Positions 30,494 to 43,311 of a stretch of 64,000 bases of DNA are shown one piece after another. The number at the start of each line of letters is the position of its first letter. Position 1 is the first letter of the stretch. This DNA comes from Boswellia sacra (lineage: Eukaryota; Streptophyta; Magnoliopsida; Sapindales; Burseraceae), in the NCBI GenBank assembly GCA_013180625.2, contig SNVD02014557.1:27237-91236 (forward strand), written 5' to 3'. A program made the position numbers and the translations under genes. The notes below the pieces were generated by a model. That model made no database searches. It worked only from the letters and a program-made list of their open reading frames with translations, and had not been told where the DNA came from.

Positions 30494-30675
30494 ATAGAAA
30501 AAAACTTCATCTCACAGTCGGCGCGAGGCAAATCCTGGTTACAGCTTCAACTGCAGGGGAGTTAATTGACAAATTACAAGCATTCGTCTATTCGCCTGAT
30601 CCAGCAATAGCTTGGATAGATTGGTTTGGAGAAGGCAATAAGAGGCGTAAACTGGATTTAACGCTCCATCTGTAA
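30494..30675 (+). pseudogene. LOG-like: LOG remnant, element B copy (N-terminal two-thirds deleted)
   Basis: Only the last 60 or so codons remain, from just before NFISQSAR-like sequence to LDLTLHL and the TAA at 30673-30675. The junction joins ccaccgaaa of the hairpin array to agaaaaaaac of LOG. Relative to A and C this removes the LOG start, the YGGGS motif, the Arg motif and PGGYGTLEE, so the remnant cannot be an enzyme. Short A-rich matches at the junction suggest a deletion between micro-homologies. Confidence 0.85.
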
Positions 30676-32635
30676 TCTCTATCTGCTGGTTTGCTTCATT
30701 TTCGTTTGCTTTCTCTTTATTGTGTTTATTTGAGTTGATTTTTTTTTTTCAGGTTGTTTCTTTCACCCCAGGTAATATTTTCTAATCTTGGCTTTTAGAG
30801 TGGTGGCTTAAAAAGTTCAAGTTCTCTTGAAACGCATTCTGGATTTCTTTAATCCATAATGGCTGAATAAGGAGGCTAACTTCTAAACTTTTTAGACCCA
30901 TTCTAACTGACTTGTTTGTGTTTGCTGATTTGTTGGACTTTATTATTTTCTGAGTAAGTTTAGTTTTATGTAATTTCGAGTTGTTGTGTGTTTTTGTCTT
31001 TATCAGTTTCGATTCGAAAAAAAAAACATTGTGGAAAAACCTGAGAATGGCAGAATATGGGGTTTTCTTAACTCTTGAAACGCATTCTCTCTCAATAAAT
31101 CTGTAGTTTGTTTATTTCATGTTGTTTGAAGTGTCTTGTTTCTTGTTTTGTTCTTTCATAATAAAGGTATATAGGCTGGAAACCTTAAGTCTGCGGGCTA
31201 CTGGTCCTAAGGATTGTTGAAATATACAATCTTGACTCAGGTGTAACAACGTCACGTACCTCTTTTCTTACATTTTGTGGGTCAATGATAAGATAATGAT
31301 TGAATTAAGAATAACTCTTGGAAAATGATAAATGATGCATGGATCTGTGTGCTTGAAATGTTTATTGGTTTTCGCTTTGCTTTTGATTCCTTGCGCAACA
31401 TTGAGCACTGAGCTATTATCACTGAGTTATTTGTTCACTTAGAGAAAGTTTATGTAATTTAAATGTTTCTTCAGATTTCAATGAATTCTAGAACTTGTTT
31501 GATGGTCACTCAAGGCGAAATCCTAGGCTGTGCAACATTGGGGAAATGATTTAGGTCATCTTTGGACCGTTTGAGCCTTAATAGCCAACCTTGACAGAAA
31601 TTGATCCCTAGTTACCCCTTTGAGCCTCTGTAAGCCTTTTTCTTTGTTAACTCACTAAAAGATTTCCTAACCTAAAATGAATTTGTTCCAAACAGTTTAT
31701 CCCTTACCTATGAGCATGTAGATCATTCACAATTAAATTCTGAGCTATGTTTTGGTTTTGGGAAGTTAGAGGAGGTTGGGATGTGTCATGAGCAATGCAA
31801 GTGAGCTCTATTATGCTTGTAAAAAAAAAAAGAAATAAAGAAAAAAAAAGACAATCTGTACTTATCGTCCACGTACTTACACATTGAGGACAATGTGTTG
31901 TTTAAGTGTGGGGGAGGGGAAGTGTAATAAAAAAAAAAAGAAAAAAAAAAGAGAACAAAAGAAGAAGAATAAGAGATCTATACCCTTAAGTGTTCTTAAA
32001 AAGAATGAAACAACAAAGTGTGGGGTGTAGTTTTCTTTTGTTTTCTGCAAAAAAAAAAAAAAGATTGAGTGTTCTAAATAAGTTTGGGGGAGTAACCTGG
32101 TGAATTGAAATAAGTTGTGTTATAGGGTTGAGCTCTACATAGTCTTGAATGATTTATATGTTTGTGGGTGATTTGAGCCAAATTATTATCCTTTATCATA
32201 CCTTCACCCAAGCCAAACGTTACAAGCTTAATAAAGTCATACTTGATCCTTGGTGTTGTGCATGTCTACATTAGTGGAGAGTGACTTGAAAAGCAGGCCT
32301 ATGGAGTTCATTTATACACACATCTTCAATATTAAATATGATTCATTTTTATGCATAAACTCATCCGGGTTACAAGTGATTAGGTGAGAATGGCTCTACA
32401 CACACACACTTGAGGAATTGAAATGAAGCGAAACTAATCTTTAAGATAAAATTCTTGATCAAGTGCATTATTTTGAAGTTTTCCTTGGGTTATAATTAAG
32501 TACAATCTTTGAGGCCTATTTGCAAGATGAAGCATTTGTGTATTTTAATTTTTTTGTTGATTCTGTTTTGGTTTAATTTTATTTCATATTGTCGTAGTTG
32601 CTCGAGGACTAGCAAAGTCTAAGTGTGGGGGAATT
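30676..32635 (+). other. Element B 3' non-coding tail
   Basis: Collinear with 9333-11314 of A, including the G-run series (near 31904, 32012, 32081 and directly before the LTR) and poly-A tracts of differing length. No gene. Confidence 0.75.
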
Positions 32636-34427
32636 TGATAAGTGTCTATTTATATATCATTTTCATATCAATTCGTCCATGTTTCTTTGCTATATTCCTT
32701 GGTATTTTTATGTTTTTGTGTGGTTTTGATGTTTGTAGGAGTTTTGGAGCAACTTGCACAAAAATGGAGTAAAACCCTTCATTTTCACCTCTGCTAGTCA
32801 ACCATCTTCTCGGATTTAATTGTATTGATATACAATGAACCCGATGACATATCATATACCGTTGAAAAGCTCTCGAAGTCTACTTTTTGGAGAAATTTAC
32901 GGTTTATGAATCCATTCAGTGTACCGAAAGTTGTAATCAAAACAGTGTGAGAAGTGTAGAAATGTAATTCCACACATCACTGTAGCATGTATAATACGGG
33001 ACACTGTAGCACGTTACTGTAGCAGAGTATTTAAACACATTTTAGGGTTTTATTTTGATAACTCGAAGTCTATATTCCTTGGCATTTTTATGTTTTTGTG
33101 TGGTTTTGATGTTTGTAGGAGTTTTGGAGCAACTTGCACAAAAATGGAGTAAAACCCTTCATTTTCACCTCTGCTAGTCAACCATCTTCTCGGATTTAAT
33201 TGTATTGATATACAATGAACCCGATGACATATCATATACCGTTGAAAAGCTCTCGAAGTCTACTTTTTGGAGAAATTTACGGTTTATGAATCCATTCAGT
33301 GTACCGAAAGTTGTAATCAAAACAGTGTGAGAAGTATAGAAATGTAATTCCACACATCACTGTAGCATGTATAATACGGGACACTGTAGCAATTACTGTA
33401 GCAGAGTATTTAAACACATTTTAGGGTTTTATTTTCATAACTTGAAGAGGGGAGAACGTGGTGGAGGCTGCAGCTCTGGAATTCTTTCATCTCTTGGAGT
33501 TCTTGAAGGAGAAAGGAAGCTTGGAAAGAGGAAGAACTACAATCCAAAGAGAATTACATCAAATTTGCTAAGTTTTTCCCTTCCCTTTTCATTTTCTGGA
33601 ATGTCTCCATGTTGTATTGTATTTACCACGTTCTTAAACATGTGTAACTGAATCTGAATTGGTTGAGGGTGATTTCAAGGCCCTTGATATGGTTTTTGTA
33701 AGTTGATTGTGCAAGAAGTTGTTATCCAATTCTCTAATTGAAGTTGCTTGTATTTTCCCATGTCTAATGCTTATGATTGCTTGCTGGATTGTATTTGAAT
33801 GGCCAACTGAATATAATCTGGATATTGTCTATTGCTAGACTAGAAATCTTGATCCGTAATTGTCTTGAATTTCTAATCCTTAGTAGCAAAATTGTGATCA
33901 GAGATTGCAATTGGAAAATACAACCTAAGTTAAATAATCCGAGCTTGTGTGTTTTTTGCTTAGATCAATCTATCTTTCTTATCGTAATGCATCCATTGAA
34001 TTAAATTTAGAAAGCGCGTTCTAGGTTGTTTAATGAATAGAGATTAAATAAAGAGCCTGTTTTATTTAACAACAAAGTAAGGAAAGATTGGGATAACAGA
34101 GCTTGTTGTTATCTACGGTTGATAATTTCAATGGTGTAATTGGATGACAATTCTACAATTAATTCGCAAATCCATATCTTGTGGTAGAGAAGGATCCCTT
34201 AACCAGGTTTCTCTCATTGATTTTTCTATCTGTTTAAATTTGCATTGTGTTATTCTTTACTTGCATTAATATTTCATCTAGTTAATCAATCAACAAAACC
34301 TCCTCATTTAGTTTATTGTTGCTTTCGAATAACAAATTCAATTAGAATCAATCCTCGTGGGAACGATATCTTACTCATCACTTTATTACTTGTACGACTA
34401 GTATACTTGCTAGTTTCGAACGCATCA
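32636..34427 (+). repeat. Element B 3' LTR with about 380-bp internal duplication
   Basis: 1792 bp instead of about 1411. The segment beginning tatattccttgg at 32691 restarts at 33071 and repeats the promoter half, including the ACTGTAGCA boxes. The junction reads gataactcgaagtc/tatattcc, close to the native ctcgaagtcta of the LTR, so slippage at that micro-homology is plausible. The LTR ends at 34427 before AAACC. Confidence 0.9.
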
Positions 34428-34432
34428 AAACC

Positions 34433-35129
34433 CAAACAACTTGGGTTGATGACGTTGAAGAAAAAAGTGTGTTGCTGTTGTTGCAGAAAAAAACATTTTT
34501 TTCCTGTAGAAACAGTAATCCCAAACTCACCCAATATAAAATAAATACAAATTCAACAAAAAATGTCAAGCATTTAATATAGATATTTTTTAAAATGACT
34601 TTTGTATTTAAAATTTTTGAAAAAGATTATTGATTTAATTGTTTTTATCAATCAAGGATTGATTTGCTAAAATTATTAGTTAATTGATATCAATTTTTTA
34701 TATTATAAAGATAAAACTGAAAAAAAAATTTAAGCTTTAAATTTCTAACTTACAAGGTGTACTTAAAATAATAGGTAAAAAGACTTTTTTTTAATAGCCC
34801 CACCAATGCTATTAACCATCATCATTCTTTATTTAAAATTTTAACCTTATTAAATTAAGAGGTGGGGTTTGTTTAGAATTTAAGCGAGGCACAAGTAACA
34901 CTACTCGTGGGAAGTTAACATTCACAACCCTGTTAGATATCCAAATTATTCAGCCCTCCTCGCTATTCTGAAAGTAACACTAACACCCCTCAGTTGAAAA
35001 ATTGTTAAGAAAACATCTTGTAAAAACAATTCTGTCATTATTTAATATAGTAAAAAAAATCATATAATGATAAATAACTTGTTAACTAAACCAAAATAAT
35101 TAAAAATATTTAAAATCAATTAAGATTTT
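34433..35129. other. AT-rich DNA, no gene seen
   Basis: Sequence right of element B. Its first bases (caaacaacttggg) may complete a MITE end interrupted by B. No coding potential. Confidence 0.6.
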
Positions 35130-35749
35130 TTTCTCTCCTCTGCAACCCACTTCTCCCTCCGCCTCTCATTTCCTCTCTCCTTTCTTCATCTTCTCTTCAC
35201 CCTTCATCTCTTATTTTTATTGGTAAAGGGTTGCAACAATTCTCAATCTACCCCATGAATCGAGATCCCCCATAAGTACAACTCGTAGTCATGGAAAGCT
35301 CAAGCCTTGATACTAGTGTGACTTGACCATTGCCAATCACCATACATGTCCCAATCAAAGCCAATGTAAGCAAAAATGCTGCAACATCCTATACCTCTCT
35401 AAAGAGGATTACAACTTTGACCCAGAACTAGTTTTTGGTGCCAAATCAGTACTCTAGCCCTCGACGAAATTGGCATCCAGGCTACTCAAGAAATAATCGA
35501 GAAGTCCTCAAGCTCTCGTATGCTTACCTGGTGTTTCATTAGTCAGGTTACCAATTGAATGATAAGCATAAACCATATGCTTGGAATCTTGTTGTTGACT
35601 TGCTGAGTAAGAATTCACAGTTTGATGCCATGTGTGATGCTATTAAGTCCATAAGAAAGAATAGATCAGAGAAAGTGAAAGAAGGAAGAAGGAAAGGAAG
35701 GGGAGAGAAGGATAACAGACAAGGAGAAAGGAATTCGCTCCTTTTTTAA
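35130..35749 (+). pseudogene. PPR (pentatricopeptide repeat) gene fragment
   Basis: The plus strand encodes EVLKLSYAYLVFH, a stop, then SGYQLNDKHKPYAWNLVV and DLLSKNSQFDAMCDAIKSIRKN (about 35500-35655). This is the usual N-terminal block of organelle-targeted plant PPR proteins (AWNLxVDLLGKN, FDAMWDAIKSM). An in-frame TAG at 35540-35542 replaces a residue that is normally Trp, and an indel near 35500 separates it from an upstream part (LDEIGIQATQEII). After 35655 the homology ends in Lys/Arg/Glu-rich sequence. No further PPR repeats follow, so this is a truncated relic, possibly a retro-copy. Confidence 0.6.
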
Positions 35750-35819
35750 GTTTCTATTTATTTCATCATTTTATTCTCTAAATGTCTAAAAAGCCCTTAT
35801 GTCACTCTTATTAGATATA

Positions 35820-35971
35820 TGTTCCCCAAGAGTATGGATATGTATATATATATATTTGTAATTTGTAAACATTATTAATAAATAAAGTTATTATATTTAT
35901 TTGTGTCTAAATATAATTGTATCAATGACTAAAGGCTCTAGAGCATATATATTGATAAAGCTATGTATATA

Positions 35972-36018
<47 letters not shown>

Positions 36019-37532
36019 ACAAAGAACTTTATCATAGCTCAAAATTAGTTTACAATCTATAAACAATAACTGAGTACTTTATTTGGATAAGGTTGTTGTG
36101 TGGTTTTTCTTCAATGGAGAAATTGTAAGTCTTTAACCATTTGAAGTGGAAACTTTAAACAAAGACACTTGTACATTATGGATATATTGAACATGGACCA
36201 CGTGGAATTATAATATATGATGGAAATACCGTGACTGAATGTAAATTACCACAACCAACTGCTAAGGGCATTATTTCCTTAATCATGAGTGAGTAGTATA
36301 CCTCTAGTAGGCAGACTATAGTCTTTGACTAAAACAAAAAATGAGATCTAAAATGAAAGGTCAATACCTTGGCAAGTTGTGATTATAAGATCTATATGCT
36401 AGTAGACACCATACTATAGATATGGAATTCATTACTCCGAAAGGATTACATAATACCATCTTAGTAGTTTTACAAGGTTTTAAATGATAGAATCTTAGTT
36501 AAGTGTTCAATGAAAGGTTGTTCATTAAACCAAGATTTATTTGAATAAGTCTTAAATCACTTAAATGGTATAAAACTAGTATCAAGGGCTCAAGAAGTAA
36601 TTAGAAGGGTAAAAAAGTAAATTATACCTCGCTTCAATTATTGGTATTCTAAGGAGGAAAGTTATGTGAACCTGTTGCTCAATGGATAGAGCTTAAGGAA
36701 CTAATTTAATCAGATTAAATTATTAAGCTTTTTGTAAAGAATATTTAATTCAAGAGTGCAACTTGAAACCTATAGTGGAATGGACTAACATTAATAGGTG
36801 GAATCTACTATAATTATGAGATAACAAGGTACTAGGTCAAACTTTTGGAACTTGTAATTAAATATGTATAGGTCACTTGGGTAGCTATTTAAACCATGTG
36901 AATTAAAGACTGGACTTTGAGAAATAATTACTTAATTTAATTGGGTTTATTGAGAATAAAGTTTATGTATTAAATCAAATAAATATTTTTGACTAATTAA
37001 TGGGCTTATTGTTTAATTAATGTCACTAATTAAATAATTAGTTTAAATTGTGAATAAAAAAAGTGCTACAGGTCTAATAAGGCCCAAATAAGGGAATAAT
37101 AAGTTGAAAAAGCCCTAATCCATTATAATGTATTAGTCAAAATCAACAAGGATACACTGGAGGTATTTAAGGGACTAGGGTCTCATGTTATTTCAATTGA
37201 GAGGACAAGATAAGTAAACAAGCACCCTTGCCTCAAAAATTGCACAAACCCTCAAGCACTATCCTGAGAAAAACGCAAACAATTGTAGGCCTCTTTTAGC
37301 TGATGTTGTTCGAGCTTCCTCCAAGGCTTTTTAACATTTGTCCTCTGTTTTTTAGGCTGGGTCCAGTTGGGAAAGACCCCCACACGTATAGTTCCATTGA
37401 TTCTCAGACGTACTCAAGAACTTAAAGTGGTAGAAAACACAAATTAAAATTGAAATATGTGATCATTGGATCTTGGTCTTGGAACTGTTTTCGCCGTGTA
37501 GAAGTGCTCTATTTTGAGTTTGGGATCCTACA
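35820..37532 (+). repeat. Possible Copia-type LTR with decayed primer site
   Basis: The stretch from tgttccccaag (35820) to gatcctaca (37532) is followed by actaatatcaaagctctagg, which resembles a decayed Copia primer site (tggtatcagagc). No gag follows and no second LTR copy lies in the window, so boundaries are uncertain. It contains a (TA)n run at about 35974-36016. Confidence 0.35.
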
Positions 37533-38737
37533 ACTAATATCAAAGCTCTAGGTTCCTCCACTACAGAGCGATCAAGGTCTTTAATTTATTTTATTTCTAA
37601 TGCTAGTAACATGTTTAGATGGTGTGACAATATTAATCGTTTAAATTTACGCATGGGATGAATGATTGTTGGATATATGGTATGCTACAGCTTGACCTTG
37701 GCCTTTAGAGTTGTTGCTTGTAATAATTTTTGCCAGGAATTTAATTTCAGGGGTGGCGTGAAAAGCCATTAAATTGCCCTCTGTGGGGTGGCGTGAAAAG
37801 CCATTAAATTGCCCTCTGTTTGATTTTGGTTCTTATGTTTTTTGTTGATGGGTCTTGCGTTTGTATTTTTGCATTTCATGTAATTGATTAATTAGTATTC
37901 TAAACTGTTGGTGTCAACGTCTGATATTTTTGTATGTGCCATGCACATGAGAATTTTGGACCCACTTGTGATAAAAAAATTGTGATATATTATTTCTTAT
38001 TTTATTGTTTCTAAAAGTTTATTTTAGGAAGTATTTAATTCATATTGAATATCTCTTTAAATTATAACATTATTGATATATCCTAGTTGAATTAGGAGTA
38101 TATTTATTTGTGTCCTATTACATTTAGGAGATTACTTATATCACTTCCTAAAGTATTGTTCTTTATCCTAATTGAGTTTGATTAAGATTCTGTAGGATTT
38201 TGAAGAGATAGTACAATTGGGTATCACACTATAGATAATGTCATTTTACATAACTTATATAGGTATGTATGTTACGGCATTTCAAGAATTATTAGAGGAG
38301 AGCTTCAACGCAAAACTGGAATGCTTCTTTGATTTTGTTTTATGAGGGTTTTATTCATATATGATAGGTTGTGATCGTGCATAAATTTTGATCAAGTTTG
38401 ATTGAGTTAGTATACAATTGAGAGAACTTGCTAGTTAAGTGTTTATGAAATTCAGTATTACACATCGTAAAGTTGTTAGCGACAGAGAGTGGGCAGTGTC
38501 ATTAGAGTTCAAGAACTTGACAAAATTTTATTTTACAAAGATTAGGTCAGTGTGTGAGATTGAGTCATGCATTATAAAGATCCTAAAGATTGTACAAATA
38601 AGAACTTAGTGAATTACAGCTCTAAGATGTCTGTGGATGTAGGTTTTATAATCAAACCACGTAAAATCCTCTGATGACATTTTACTTTACAGTTTACTAT
38701 TATATTACTCATAACTTCATACTTTCAGATCTGTAAT
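37533..38737. other. No gene; short tandem duplication and probable Copia-2 LTR end
   Basis: A 35-bp unit beginning ggggtggcgtgaaaag is present twice in tandem (37750-37784, 37785-37819). The segment from about 37920 up to the Copia-2 primer site at 38738 is in the position of its 5' LTR, but no second copy is available to set its start. Confidence 0.5.
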
Positions 38738-38796
38738 TGGTATCACAATAGGTTCATTGACATACAAGTAAAGAAAGATCACGTTGATCTGGAGGC

Positions 38797-39740
38797 ATGG
38801 AGTTTGTACGAAATGGAGGATTCAAAACACAACCACTTATTCTTGATGATAGCAATTATTCATATTCGAAAGTAAGAATGATGATGCATATTAAATCTCT
38901 TGATGACAAGGCATAGAGCAGTGTGCTTAAAGGATGGACACCACCGATAAGATTCAATGCTTTTGGAGATTCAAAACCTAAATCCGAGGAGGAATGGACA
39001 GATGAAGAATACTAGCGTTCAAGCTAGAACTTAAAGGCTCTAAATACAATCTTTGCTGTTGTGGATCTAGATAACTTTGGATAGATTTTAAGGTGCAAAG
39101 CGGCTAAAGAAGCTTAGGACATTCGTGAGGTAAAGCATGAAGGTACAACTTCTGTTAAAAGATCTAAACTGATGAGACTATATCCACAATTTGAGAATTT
39201 GATGATGCATGAAGATAAGTCAATTCTTGCTTTTTATTCTAAGTTGTGTCACATCACCAATTTTGCATATATGCTTGGCAAGACATTTACTGATGCAGAA
39301 ATTGTTAGCAAAATAATTAGATCTGTCCCTGATAAATTTTTGCCTAAAATTTCTGCCATCGAAGAAGTTAACAACACTGATGAGATAAAGGTTGATGAAC
39401 TGATTGGCATTCTTCAAAGCTTTGAGATTAATCATAGTGTGAGGAAGCAAAAAGGAAAGAGCATTGCATTCAATGTTAAAACTGAAAAATCTGATGATGA
39501 AAGTAATGATGAGCTTGATGAAACTAATTCAAAACAGTTACTTTTCTAACAAAAAATTATTTCAAGGTCATGAAAAAGAATTTCAAGACAAAGAACCAAG
39601 GAAAGACATCAAATTCAAATGAAGACAAGTTCAGAAAATTCATCAAGGAGAATAACAAGAAGAAATCAAAGTAACCGATAAGAAAGGACATATTCGGTGC
39701 TATGAGTGCTCAAGTTATGGGTATATTCAATCTGAATGTG
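38797..39740 (+). pseudogene. gag: Copia-2 gag, interrupted at the zinc knuckle
   Basis: From the ATG at 38797 the frame shows the standard Copia start (LDDSNYSYSKVRMMMHIKSL, then a stop where Trp is usual, then VLKGWTPP). After further stops it has a clear UBN2 block, open at 39172-39549: FENLMMHEDKSILAFYSKL, IVSKIIRSVPDKFLPK and DELIGILQSFE. The zinc knuckle CYECSSYGYIQSEC ends at 39739, directly at the insertion of element C. Its histidine position holds Tyr. The ATGTG target duplicate overlaps the last Cys codon. Confidence 0.85.
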
Positions 39741-41142
39741 TGATAAGTGTCTATTTTTATATCAATTCGTCCATGTTTCTTTGCTATATTCCTTGGTATT
39801 TTTATGTTTTTGTGTGGTTTTGATATTTGTAGGAGTTTTGGAGCAACTTGCACAAAAATGGAGTAAAACCCTTCATTTTCACCTCTGCTAGTCAACCATC
39901 TTCTCGGATTTAATTGTATTGATATACAATGAACCCGATGACATATTATATACCGTTGGAAAGCTCTCGAAGTCTATTTTCTGGAGAAATTTACGGTTTA
40001 TAAATCCATTCAGTGTACCAAAAGTTGTAATCAAAACAGTGTGAGAAGTATAGAAATGTAATTCCACAAATCACTGTAGCATGTATAATACGGGACACTG
40101 TAGCAGTTACTGTAGCAGAGTATTTAAACACATTTTAGGGTTTTATTTTCATAACTTGAAGAGGGGAGAACGTGGAGGAGGCTGCATCTTTGGATTTCTC
40201 TCATCTCTTGGAGTTCTTGAAGGAGATTGAAGGCTTGGAAAGAGGAAGAACTACAAATCCTAAGAGATTTCATCAGATTTGCTAAGTTTTTCATTTCCCT
40301 TTCATTTTCTGGAATGCTATCCATATTGTATTGTATTTACGTTCTGAACATGTGTAACTAATCTGAATTGGTTGAGGGTGATTTCAAAGCCCTTGATATG
40401 GTTTTTGTAAGTTGATTGTGCAAGAATTATTATCCAATTCTCTAATTGAAGTTGCTTGTATTTTCCCATGTTTAATGCTTATGATTGCTTGCTGATTGTA
40501 TTTGGGTGGCCAACTGAATATAATCTGGATATTGTCTATTGCTAGACTAGAAATCTTGATCCGTAATTGTCTTGAATTTCTAATAATTATTAGCAAAATT
40601 GTGATCAGAGATTGCAATTGGAGAATATAACCTAAGTTAAATAATCCGAGCTTGTGTGTTTATTGCTTAGATCAACCTATCTTTCTTTTCGTAATGCATC
40701 CATTGAATTAAATTTAGAGAGCTTGTTCTAGGTTGTTTAATGGATAGAGATTAAATAAAGAGCCTGTTTTATTTAACAACAAAGTAAGGAAAGATTGGGA
40801 TAACAGAGCTTGTTGTTATCTACGGTTGATAATTTCAATGGTGTAATTGGATGATAATTCTACAATTAATTCGCAAATCCATATCTTGTGGTGGAGAATG
40901 ATCCCTTAACCAGATTTCTATCATTGATTAATTCCCATTTCAATTAAGTTTGCATTGTGTTATTCATTAATTACCGTCGTATTCAGTTTTTCATCTAGTT
41001 AATCAACTAACAAAACCCCCCATTTAGTTAATTGTTGCTGGAAATAACAAATTCAATTAGAATCAATCCTCGTGGGAACGATATCTTACTTATCACTTTA
41101 TTACTTGTGCGACTAGTATACTTGCTAGTTTCGAACGCATCA
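39741..41142 (+). repeat. Element C 5' LTR
   Basis: 1402 bp, TGATAAG to GCATCA. It lacks a short segment after ctattt compared with the 3' LTR. The ACTGTAGCA cluster and tatttaaa (40121-40128) are present. Confidence 0.95.
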
Positions 41143-41148
41143 AGTTTT

Positions 41149-41166
41149 TGGCGCCGTTGCCGGGGA
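41149..41166 (+). promoter_or_regulatory. Element C primer-binding site (tRNA-Asp)
   Basis: Same 18 bases and spacing as in A and B. Confidence 0.85.
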
Positions 41167-41255
41167 TTGATTTTCTAATCGATTTGTTATTTTGTTTTCA
41201 TTGTTGATTCATATTTTCTTTGTTTTTCTTTTCTGATTGTTTGTGTTTAGACAAC

Positions 41256-43273
41256 ATGGCAGTAAACTTCTATCAATTCAGTAGCGGATTTGAGCCACAA
41301 GTACCATGGAGAGTAAATAAGGTAAGCACTCCGAACATTGAACAACAACTTTTTGAGTTAACTTCTCTTGTGGAAAACATGGCTGTAGGACATATGCAGA
41401 AATCTTATGCATGTGAGGTATATTCTACCATGGAGCATCCAATCGACATGTATCCAACTTTGCAAGGAGATATGGAACAAGCCAATGCCATGGATGGATT
41501 TCCAGGACAAACAAGGCAATGGTATGATCCCTTTTCTAACACTTACAATGCCGGATGGAAAGATCACCCTAATTTCAGTTACTGGAATCATCAACCAATC
41601 GTCCCAAATGCCATACCAAATCGGCCACAAGGTTTCAATCAACCTAGAGTGTAGCAACCATTTCAAATGCAACCACCACCAATGCCACATCCAACACCAC
41701 AATCAGCTTCACAAAACTCAGGTATGTCTCTCCAGGATATTGTTAATGCACTTGCCACTAACACAATGCAATTCCAGCAGGAAACTGGGGCAAGTATCCA
41801 GAACCTCGCAAATCAAATGGGACAATTGGCTACTAGCATGAGCAAATTTGAGGGCCAAGACTCAGAAAAATTATCTTCTCAAACGGTGATCAATCCAAGC
41901 GAGACTACTAGTGCAATAACTTTGCGAAGTGGAGAGCAATTAGATGTCTTACCAGGAAAATCACAAACTGATGAAGGAGATGACACCGCATCCACCATGA
42001 ACAAAACATTGACTTCTCAGGTAAATCCTATAACTCCCATTCCTTCATATGTTACTCCTCCACTTTTTCCTAGTAGATTTGCAAAATCGAAGAAGAAGGA
42101 ACAAGAACAGAAAATCCTGGAAACTTTTTGCAAAATCGAGGTAAATATACCACTTCTGGATTCTATCGAGCAAGTACCTCATTATACAAAATGTCTCAAG
42201 GAGTTATGCACCAGCAAAAGAAAGTTAAAAAGAAATGAGAAAGTAAGTGTGGGGGAAGATGTTTCAGTTGTACTACAAAGAAAAATTCCTCCGAAATGCA
42301 ATAATCCAGGTACGATCACCATTCCATGCACCATTGTTAAAACCAAGTTTGAAAGAGCTATGTTAGATTTAGAAGCATCTATTAATGTCATGCCACATTC
42401 TATTTATGCTTCTTTAAATCTTGGACCTTTTGCGAAAACTGGTATTACCATTCACCTTGCTAATCATTTTAATGCATATCCCAAAAGAGTTGTGGAAGAT
42501 GTGCTTGTGCAGGTGAATCAATTGATTTTCCCAGCAAACTTCTATGTCCTTGACATAGAGGATGAAACATCTCCTAATCCAACTCCGATTCTTTTAGGGA
42601 GACCATTCTCGAAAACTGTTAGAACCAAGACTGATGTTCATGATGGCACTCTCATCATATAGTTTGATGGCAAGGTGATATGTTTCAATATTTTAGAGGC
42701 AGTGAGGTACTCTAGTGACTTACATTCTGTTTTTGCAGTTGACGTTGTTGATTCTTTGCCACAACAATATTTCGAGTTAACTCGCAAGAATGGATTGGAT
42801 GTAGCTATTAGTGAGCATATAGGGACAGAAATTTCCAATGAGTCAGGAATTTTGATACAAGTGTCCAAAGAAATGGAGGGAGCTATGGCAAGCTTAGATG
42901 AGACCATAGCTATAACCACAAATAGGTATGGTATTTTGTGCATTCAATTTCCTTTATCTAATGAGAAAATTCTTCCTTCTGTGATGACAGCCCCTGCCTT
43001 GGAGCTTAAGTCACTTCCAGATCATTTGAATCATGGATTCTTGGTGAGAATGATACTTTGCGAGTTACAATGGAAATGGGCCTTGCACGAATACAAGAAG
43101 AGAAACTCGTCCGAATACTTACAGATCACAAAATAGCTATTGGGTGGACGATTGCTAACATCCAAGGCCCAGCCATATGCATGCACCAATTCTTGTTGGA
43201 AGAAGGATCCAAGCCCACTAGAGAAGCACAACAGAGATTGGATCCTCCCATGATGGAACCAACGTCGGGCTGA
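41256..43273 (+). pseudogene. Element C gag tail plus retropepsin (gag-pro), with stops
   Basis: From the ATG at 41256 one frame runs through to about 43030, broken only by TAG at 41652-41654 (CAG in A) and TAG at 42660-42662 (GAG in A). A one-base deletion near 43046 then shifts it. Like A it lacks the capsid domain. The Gln/Pro-rich middle and acidic tail are followed by the retropepsin region, whose active site reads Asp-Leu-Glu-Ala as in A. PILLGRPFSKTVRTKTDVHD marks the C-terminal strand. The terminal TGA is at about 43271-43273, before the conserved hairpin. Confidence 0.8.
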
Positions 43274-43293
43274 GGACGTTAAACCAAGCGCTT

Positions 43294-43311
43294 ATTGGGA
43301 GGCAACCCAAT
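43294..43311 (+). promoter_or_regulatory. Conserved hairpin after gag-pro (element C)
   Basis: Same attggg/cccaat stem as in A and B, with identical flanks. Confidence 0.6.

Larger units (their letters stand above)
24881..34427 (+). mobile_element. Gypsy element B: Athila-like LTR retrotransposon with capsid domain and intact finger-protein cargo
   Basis: LTRs at 24881-26292 and 32636-34427 are flanked by AAACC (24876-24880 and 34428-34432). B has the same plan as A, with two differences. It retains the gag capsid domain that A and C have lost. Its LOG gene has lost more than the N-terminal half, while its finger-protein gene is intact. No reverse transcriptase, RNase H or integrase is visible. 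The 3' LTR carries an internal duplication of about 380 bp. Confidence 0.95.
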
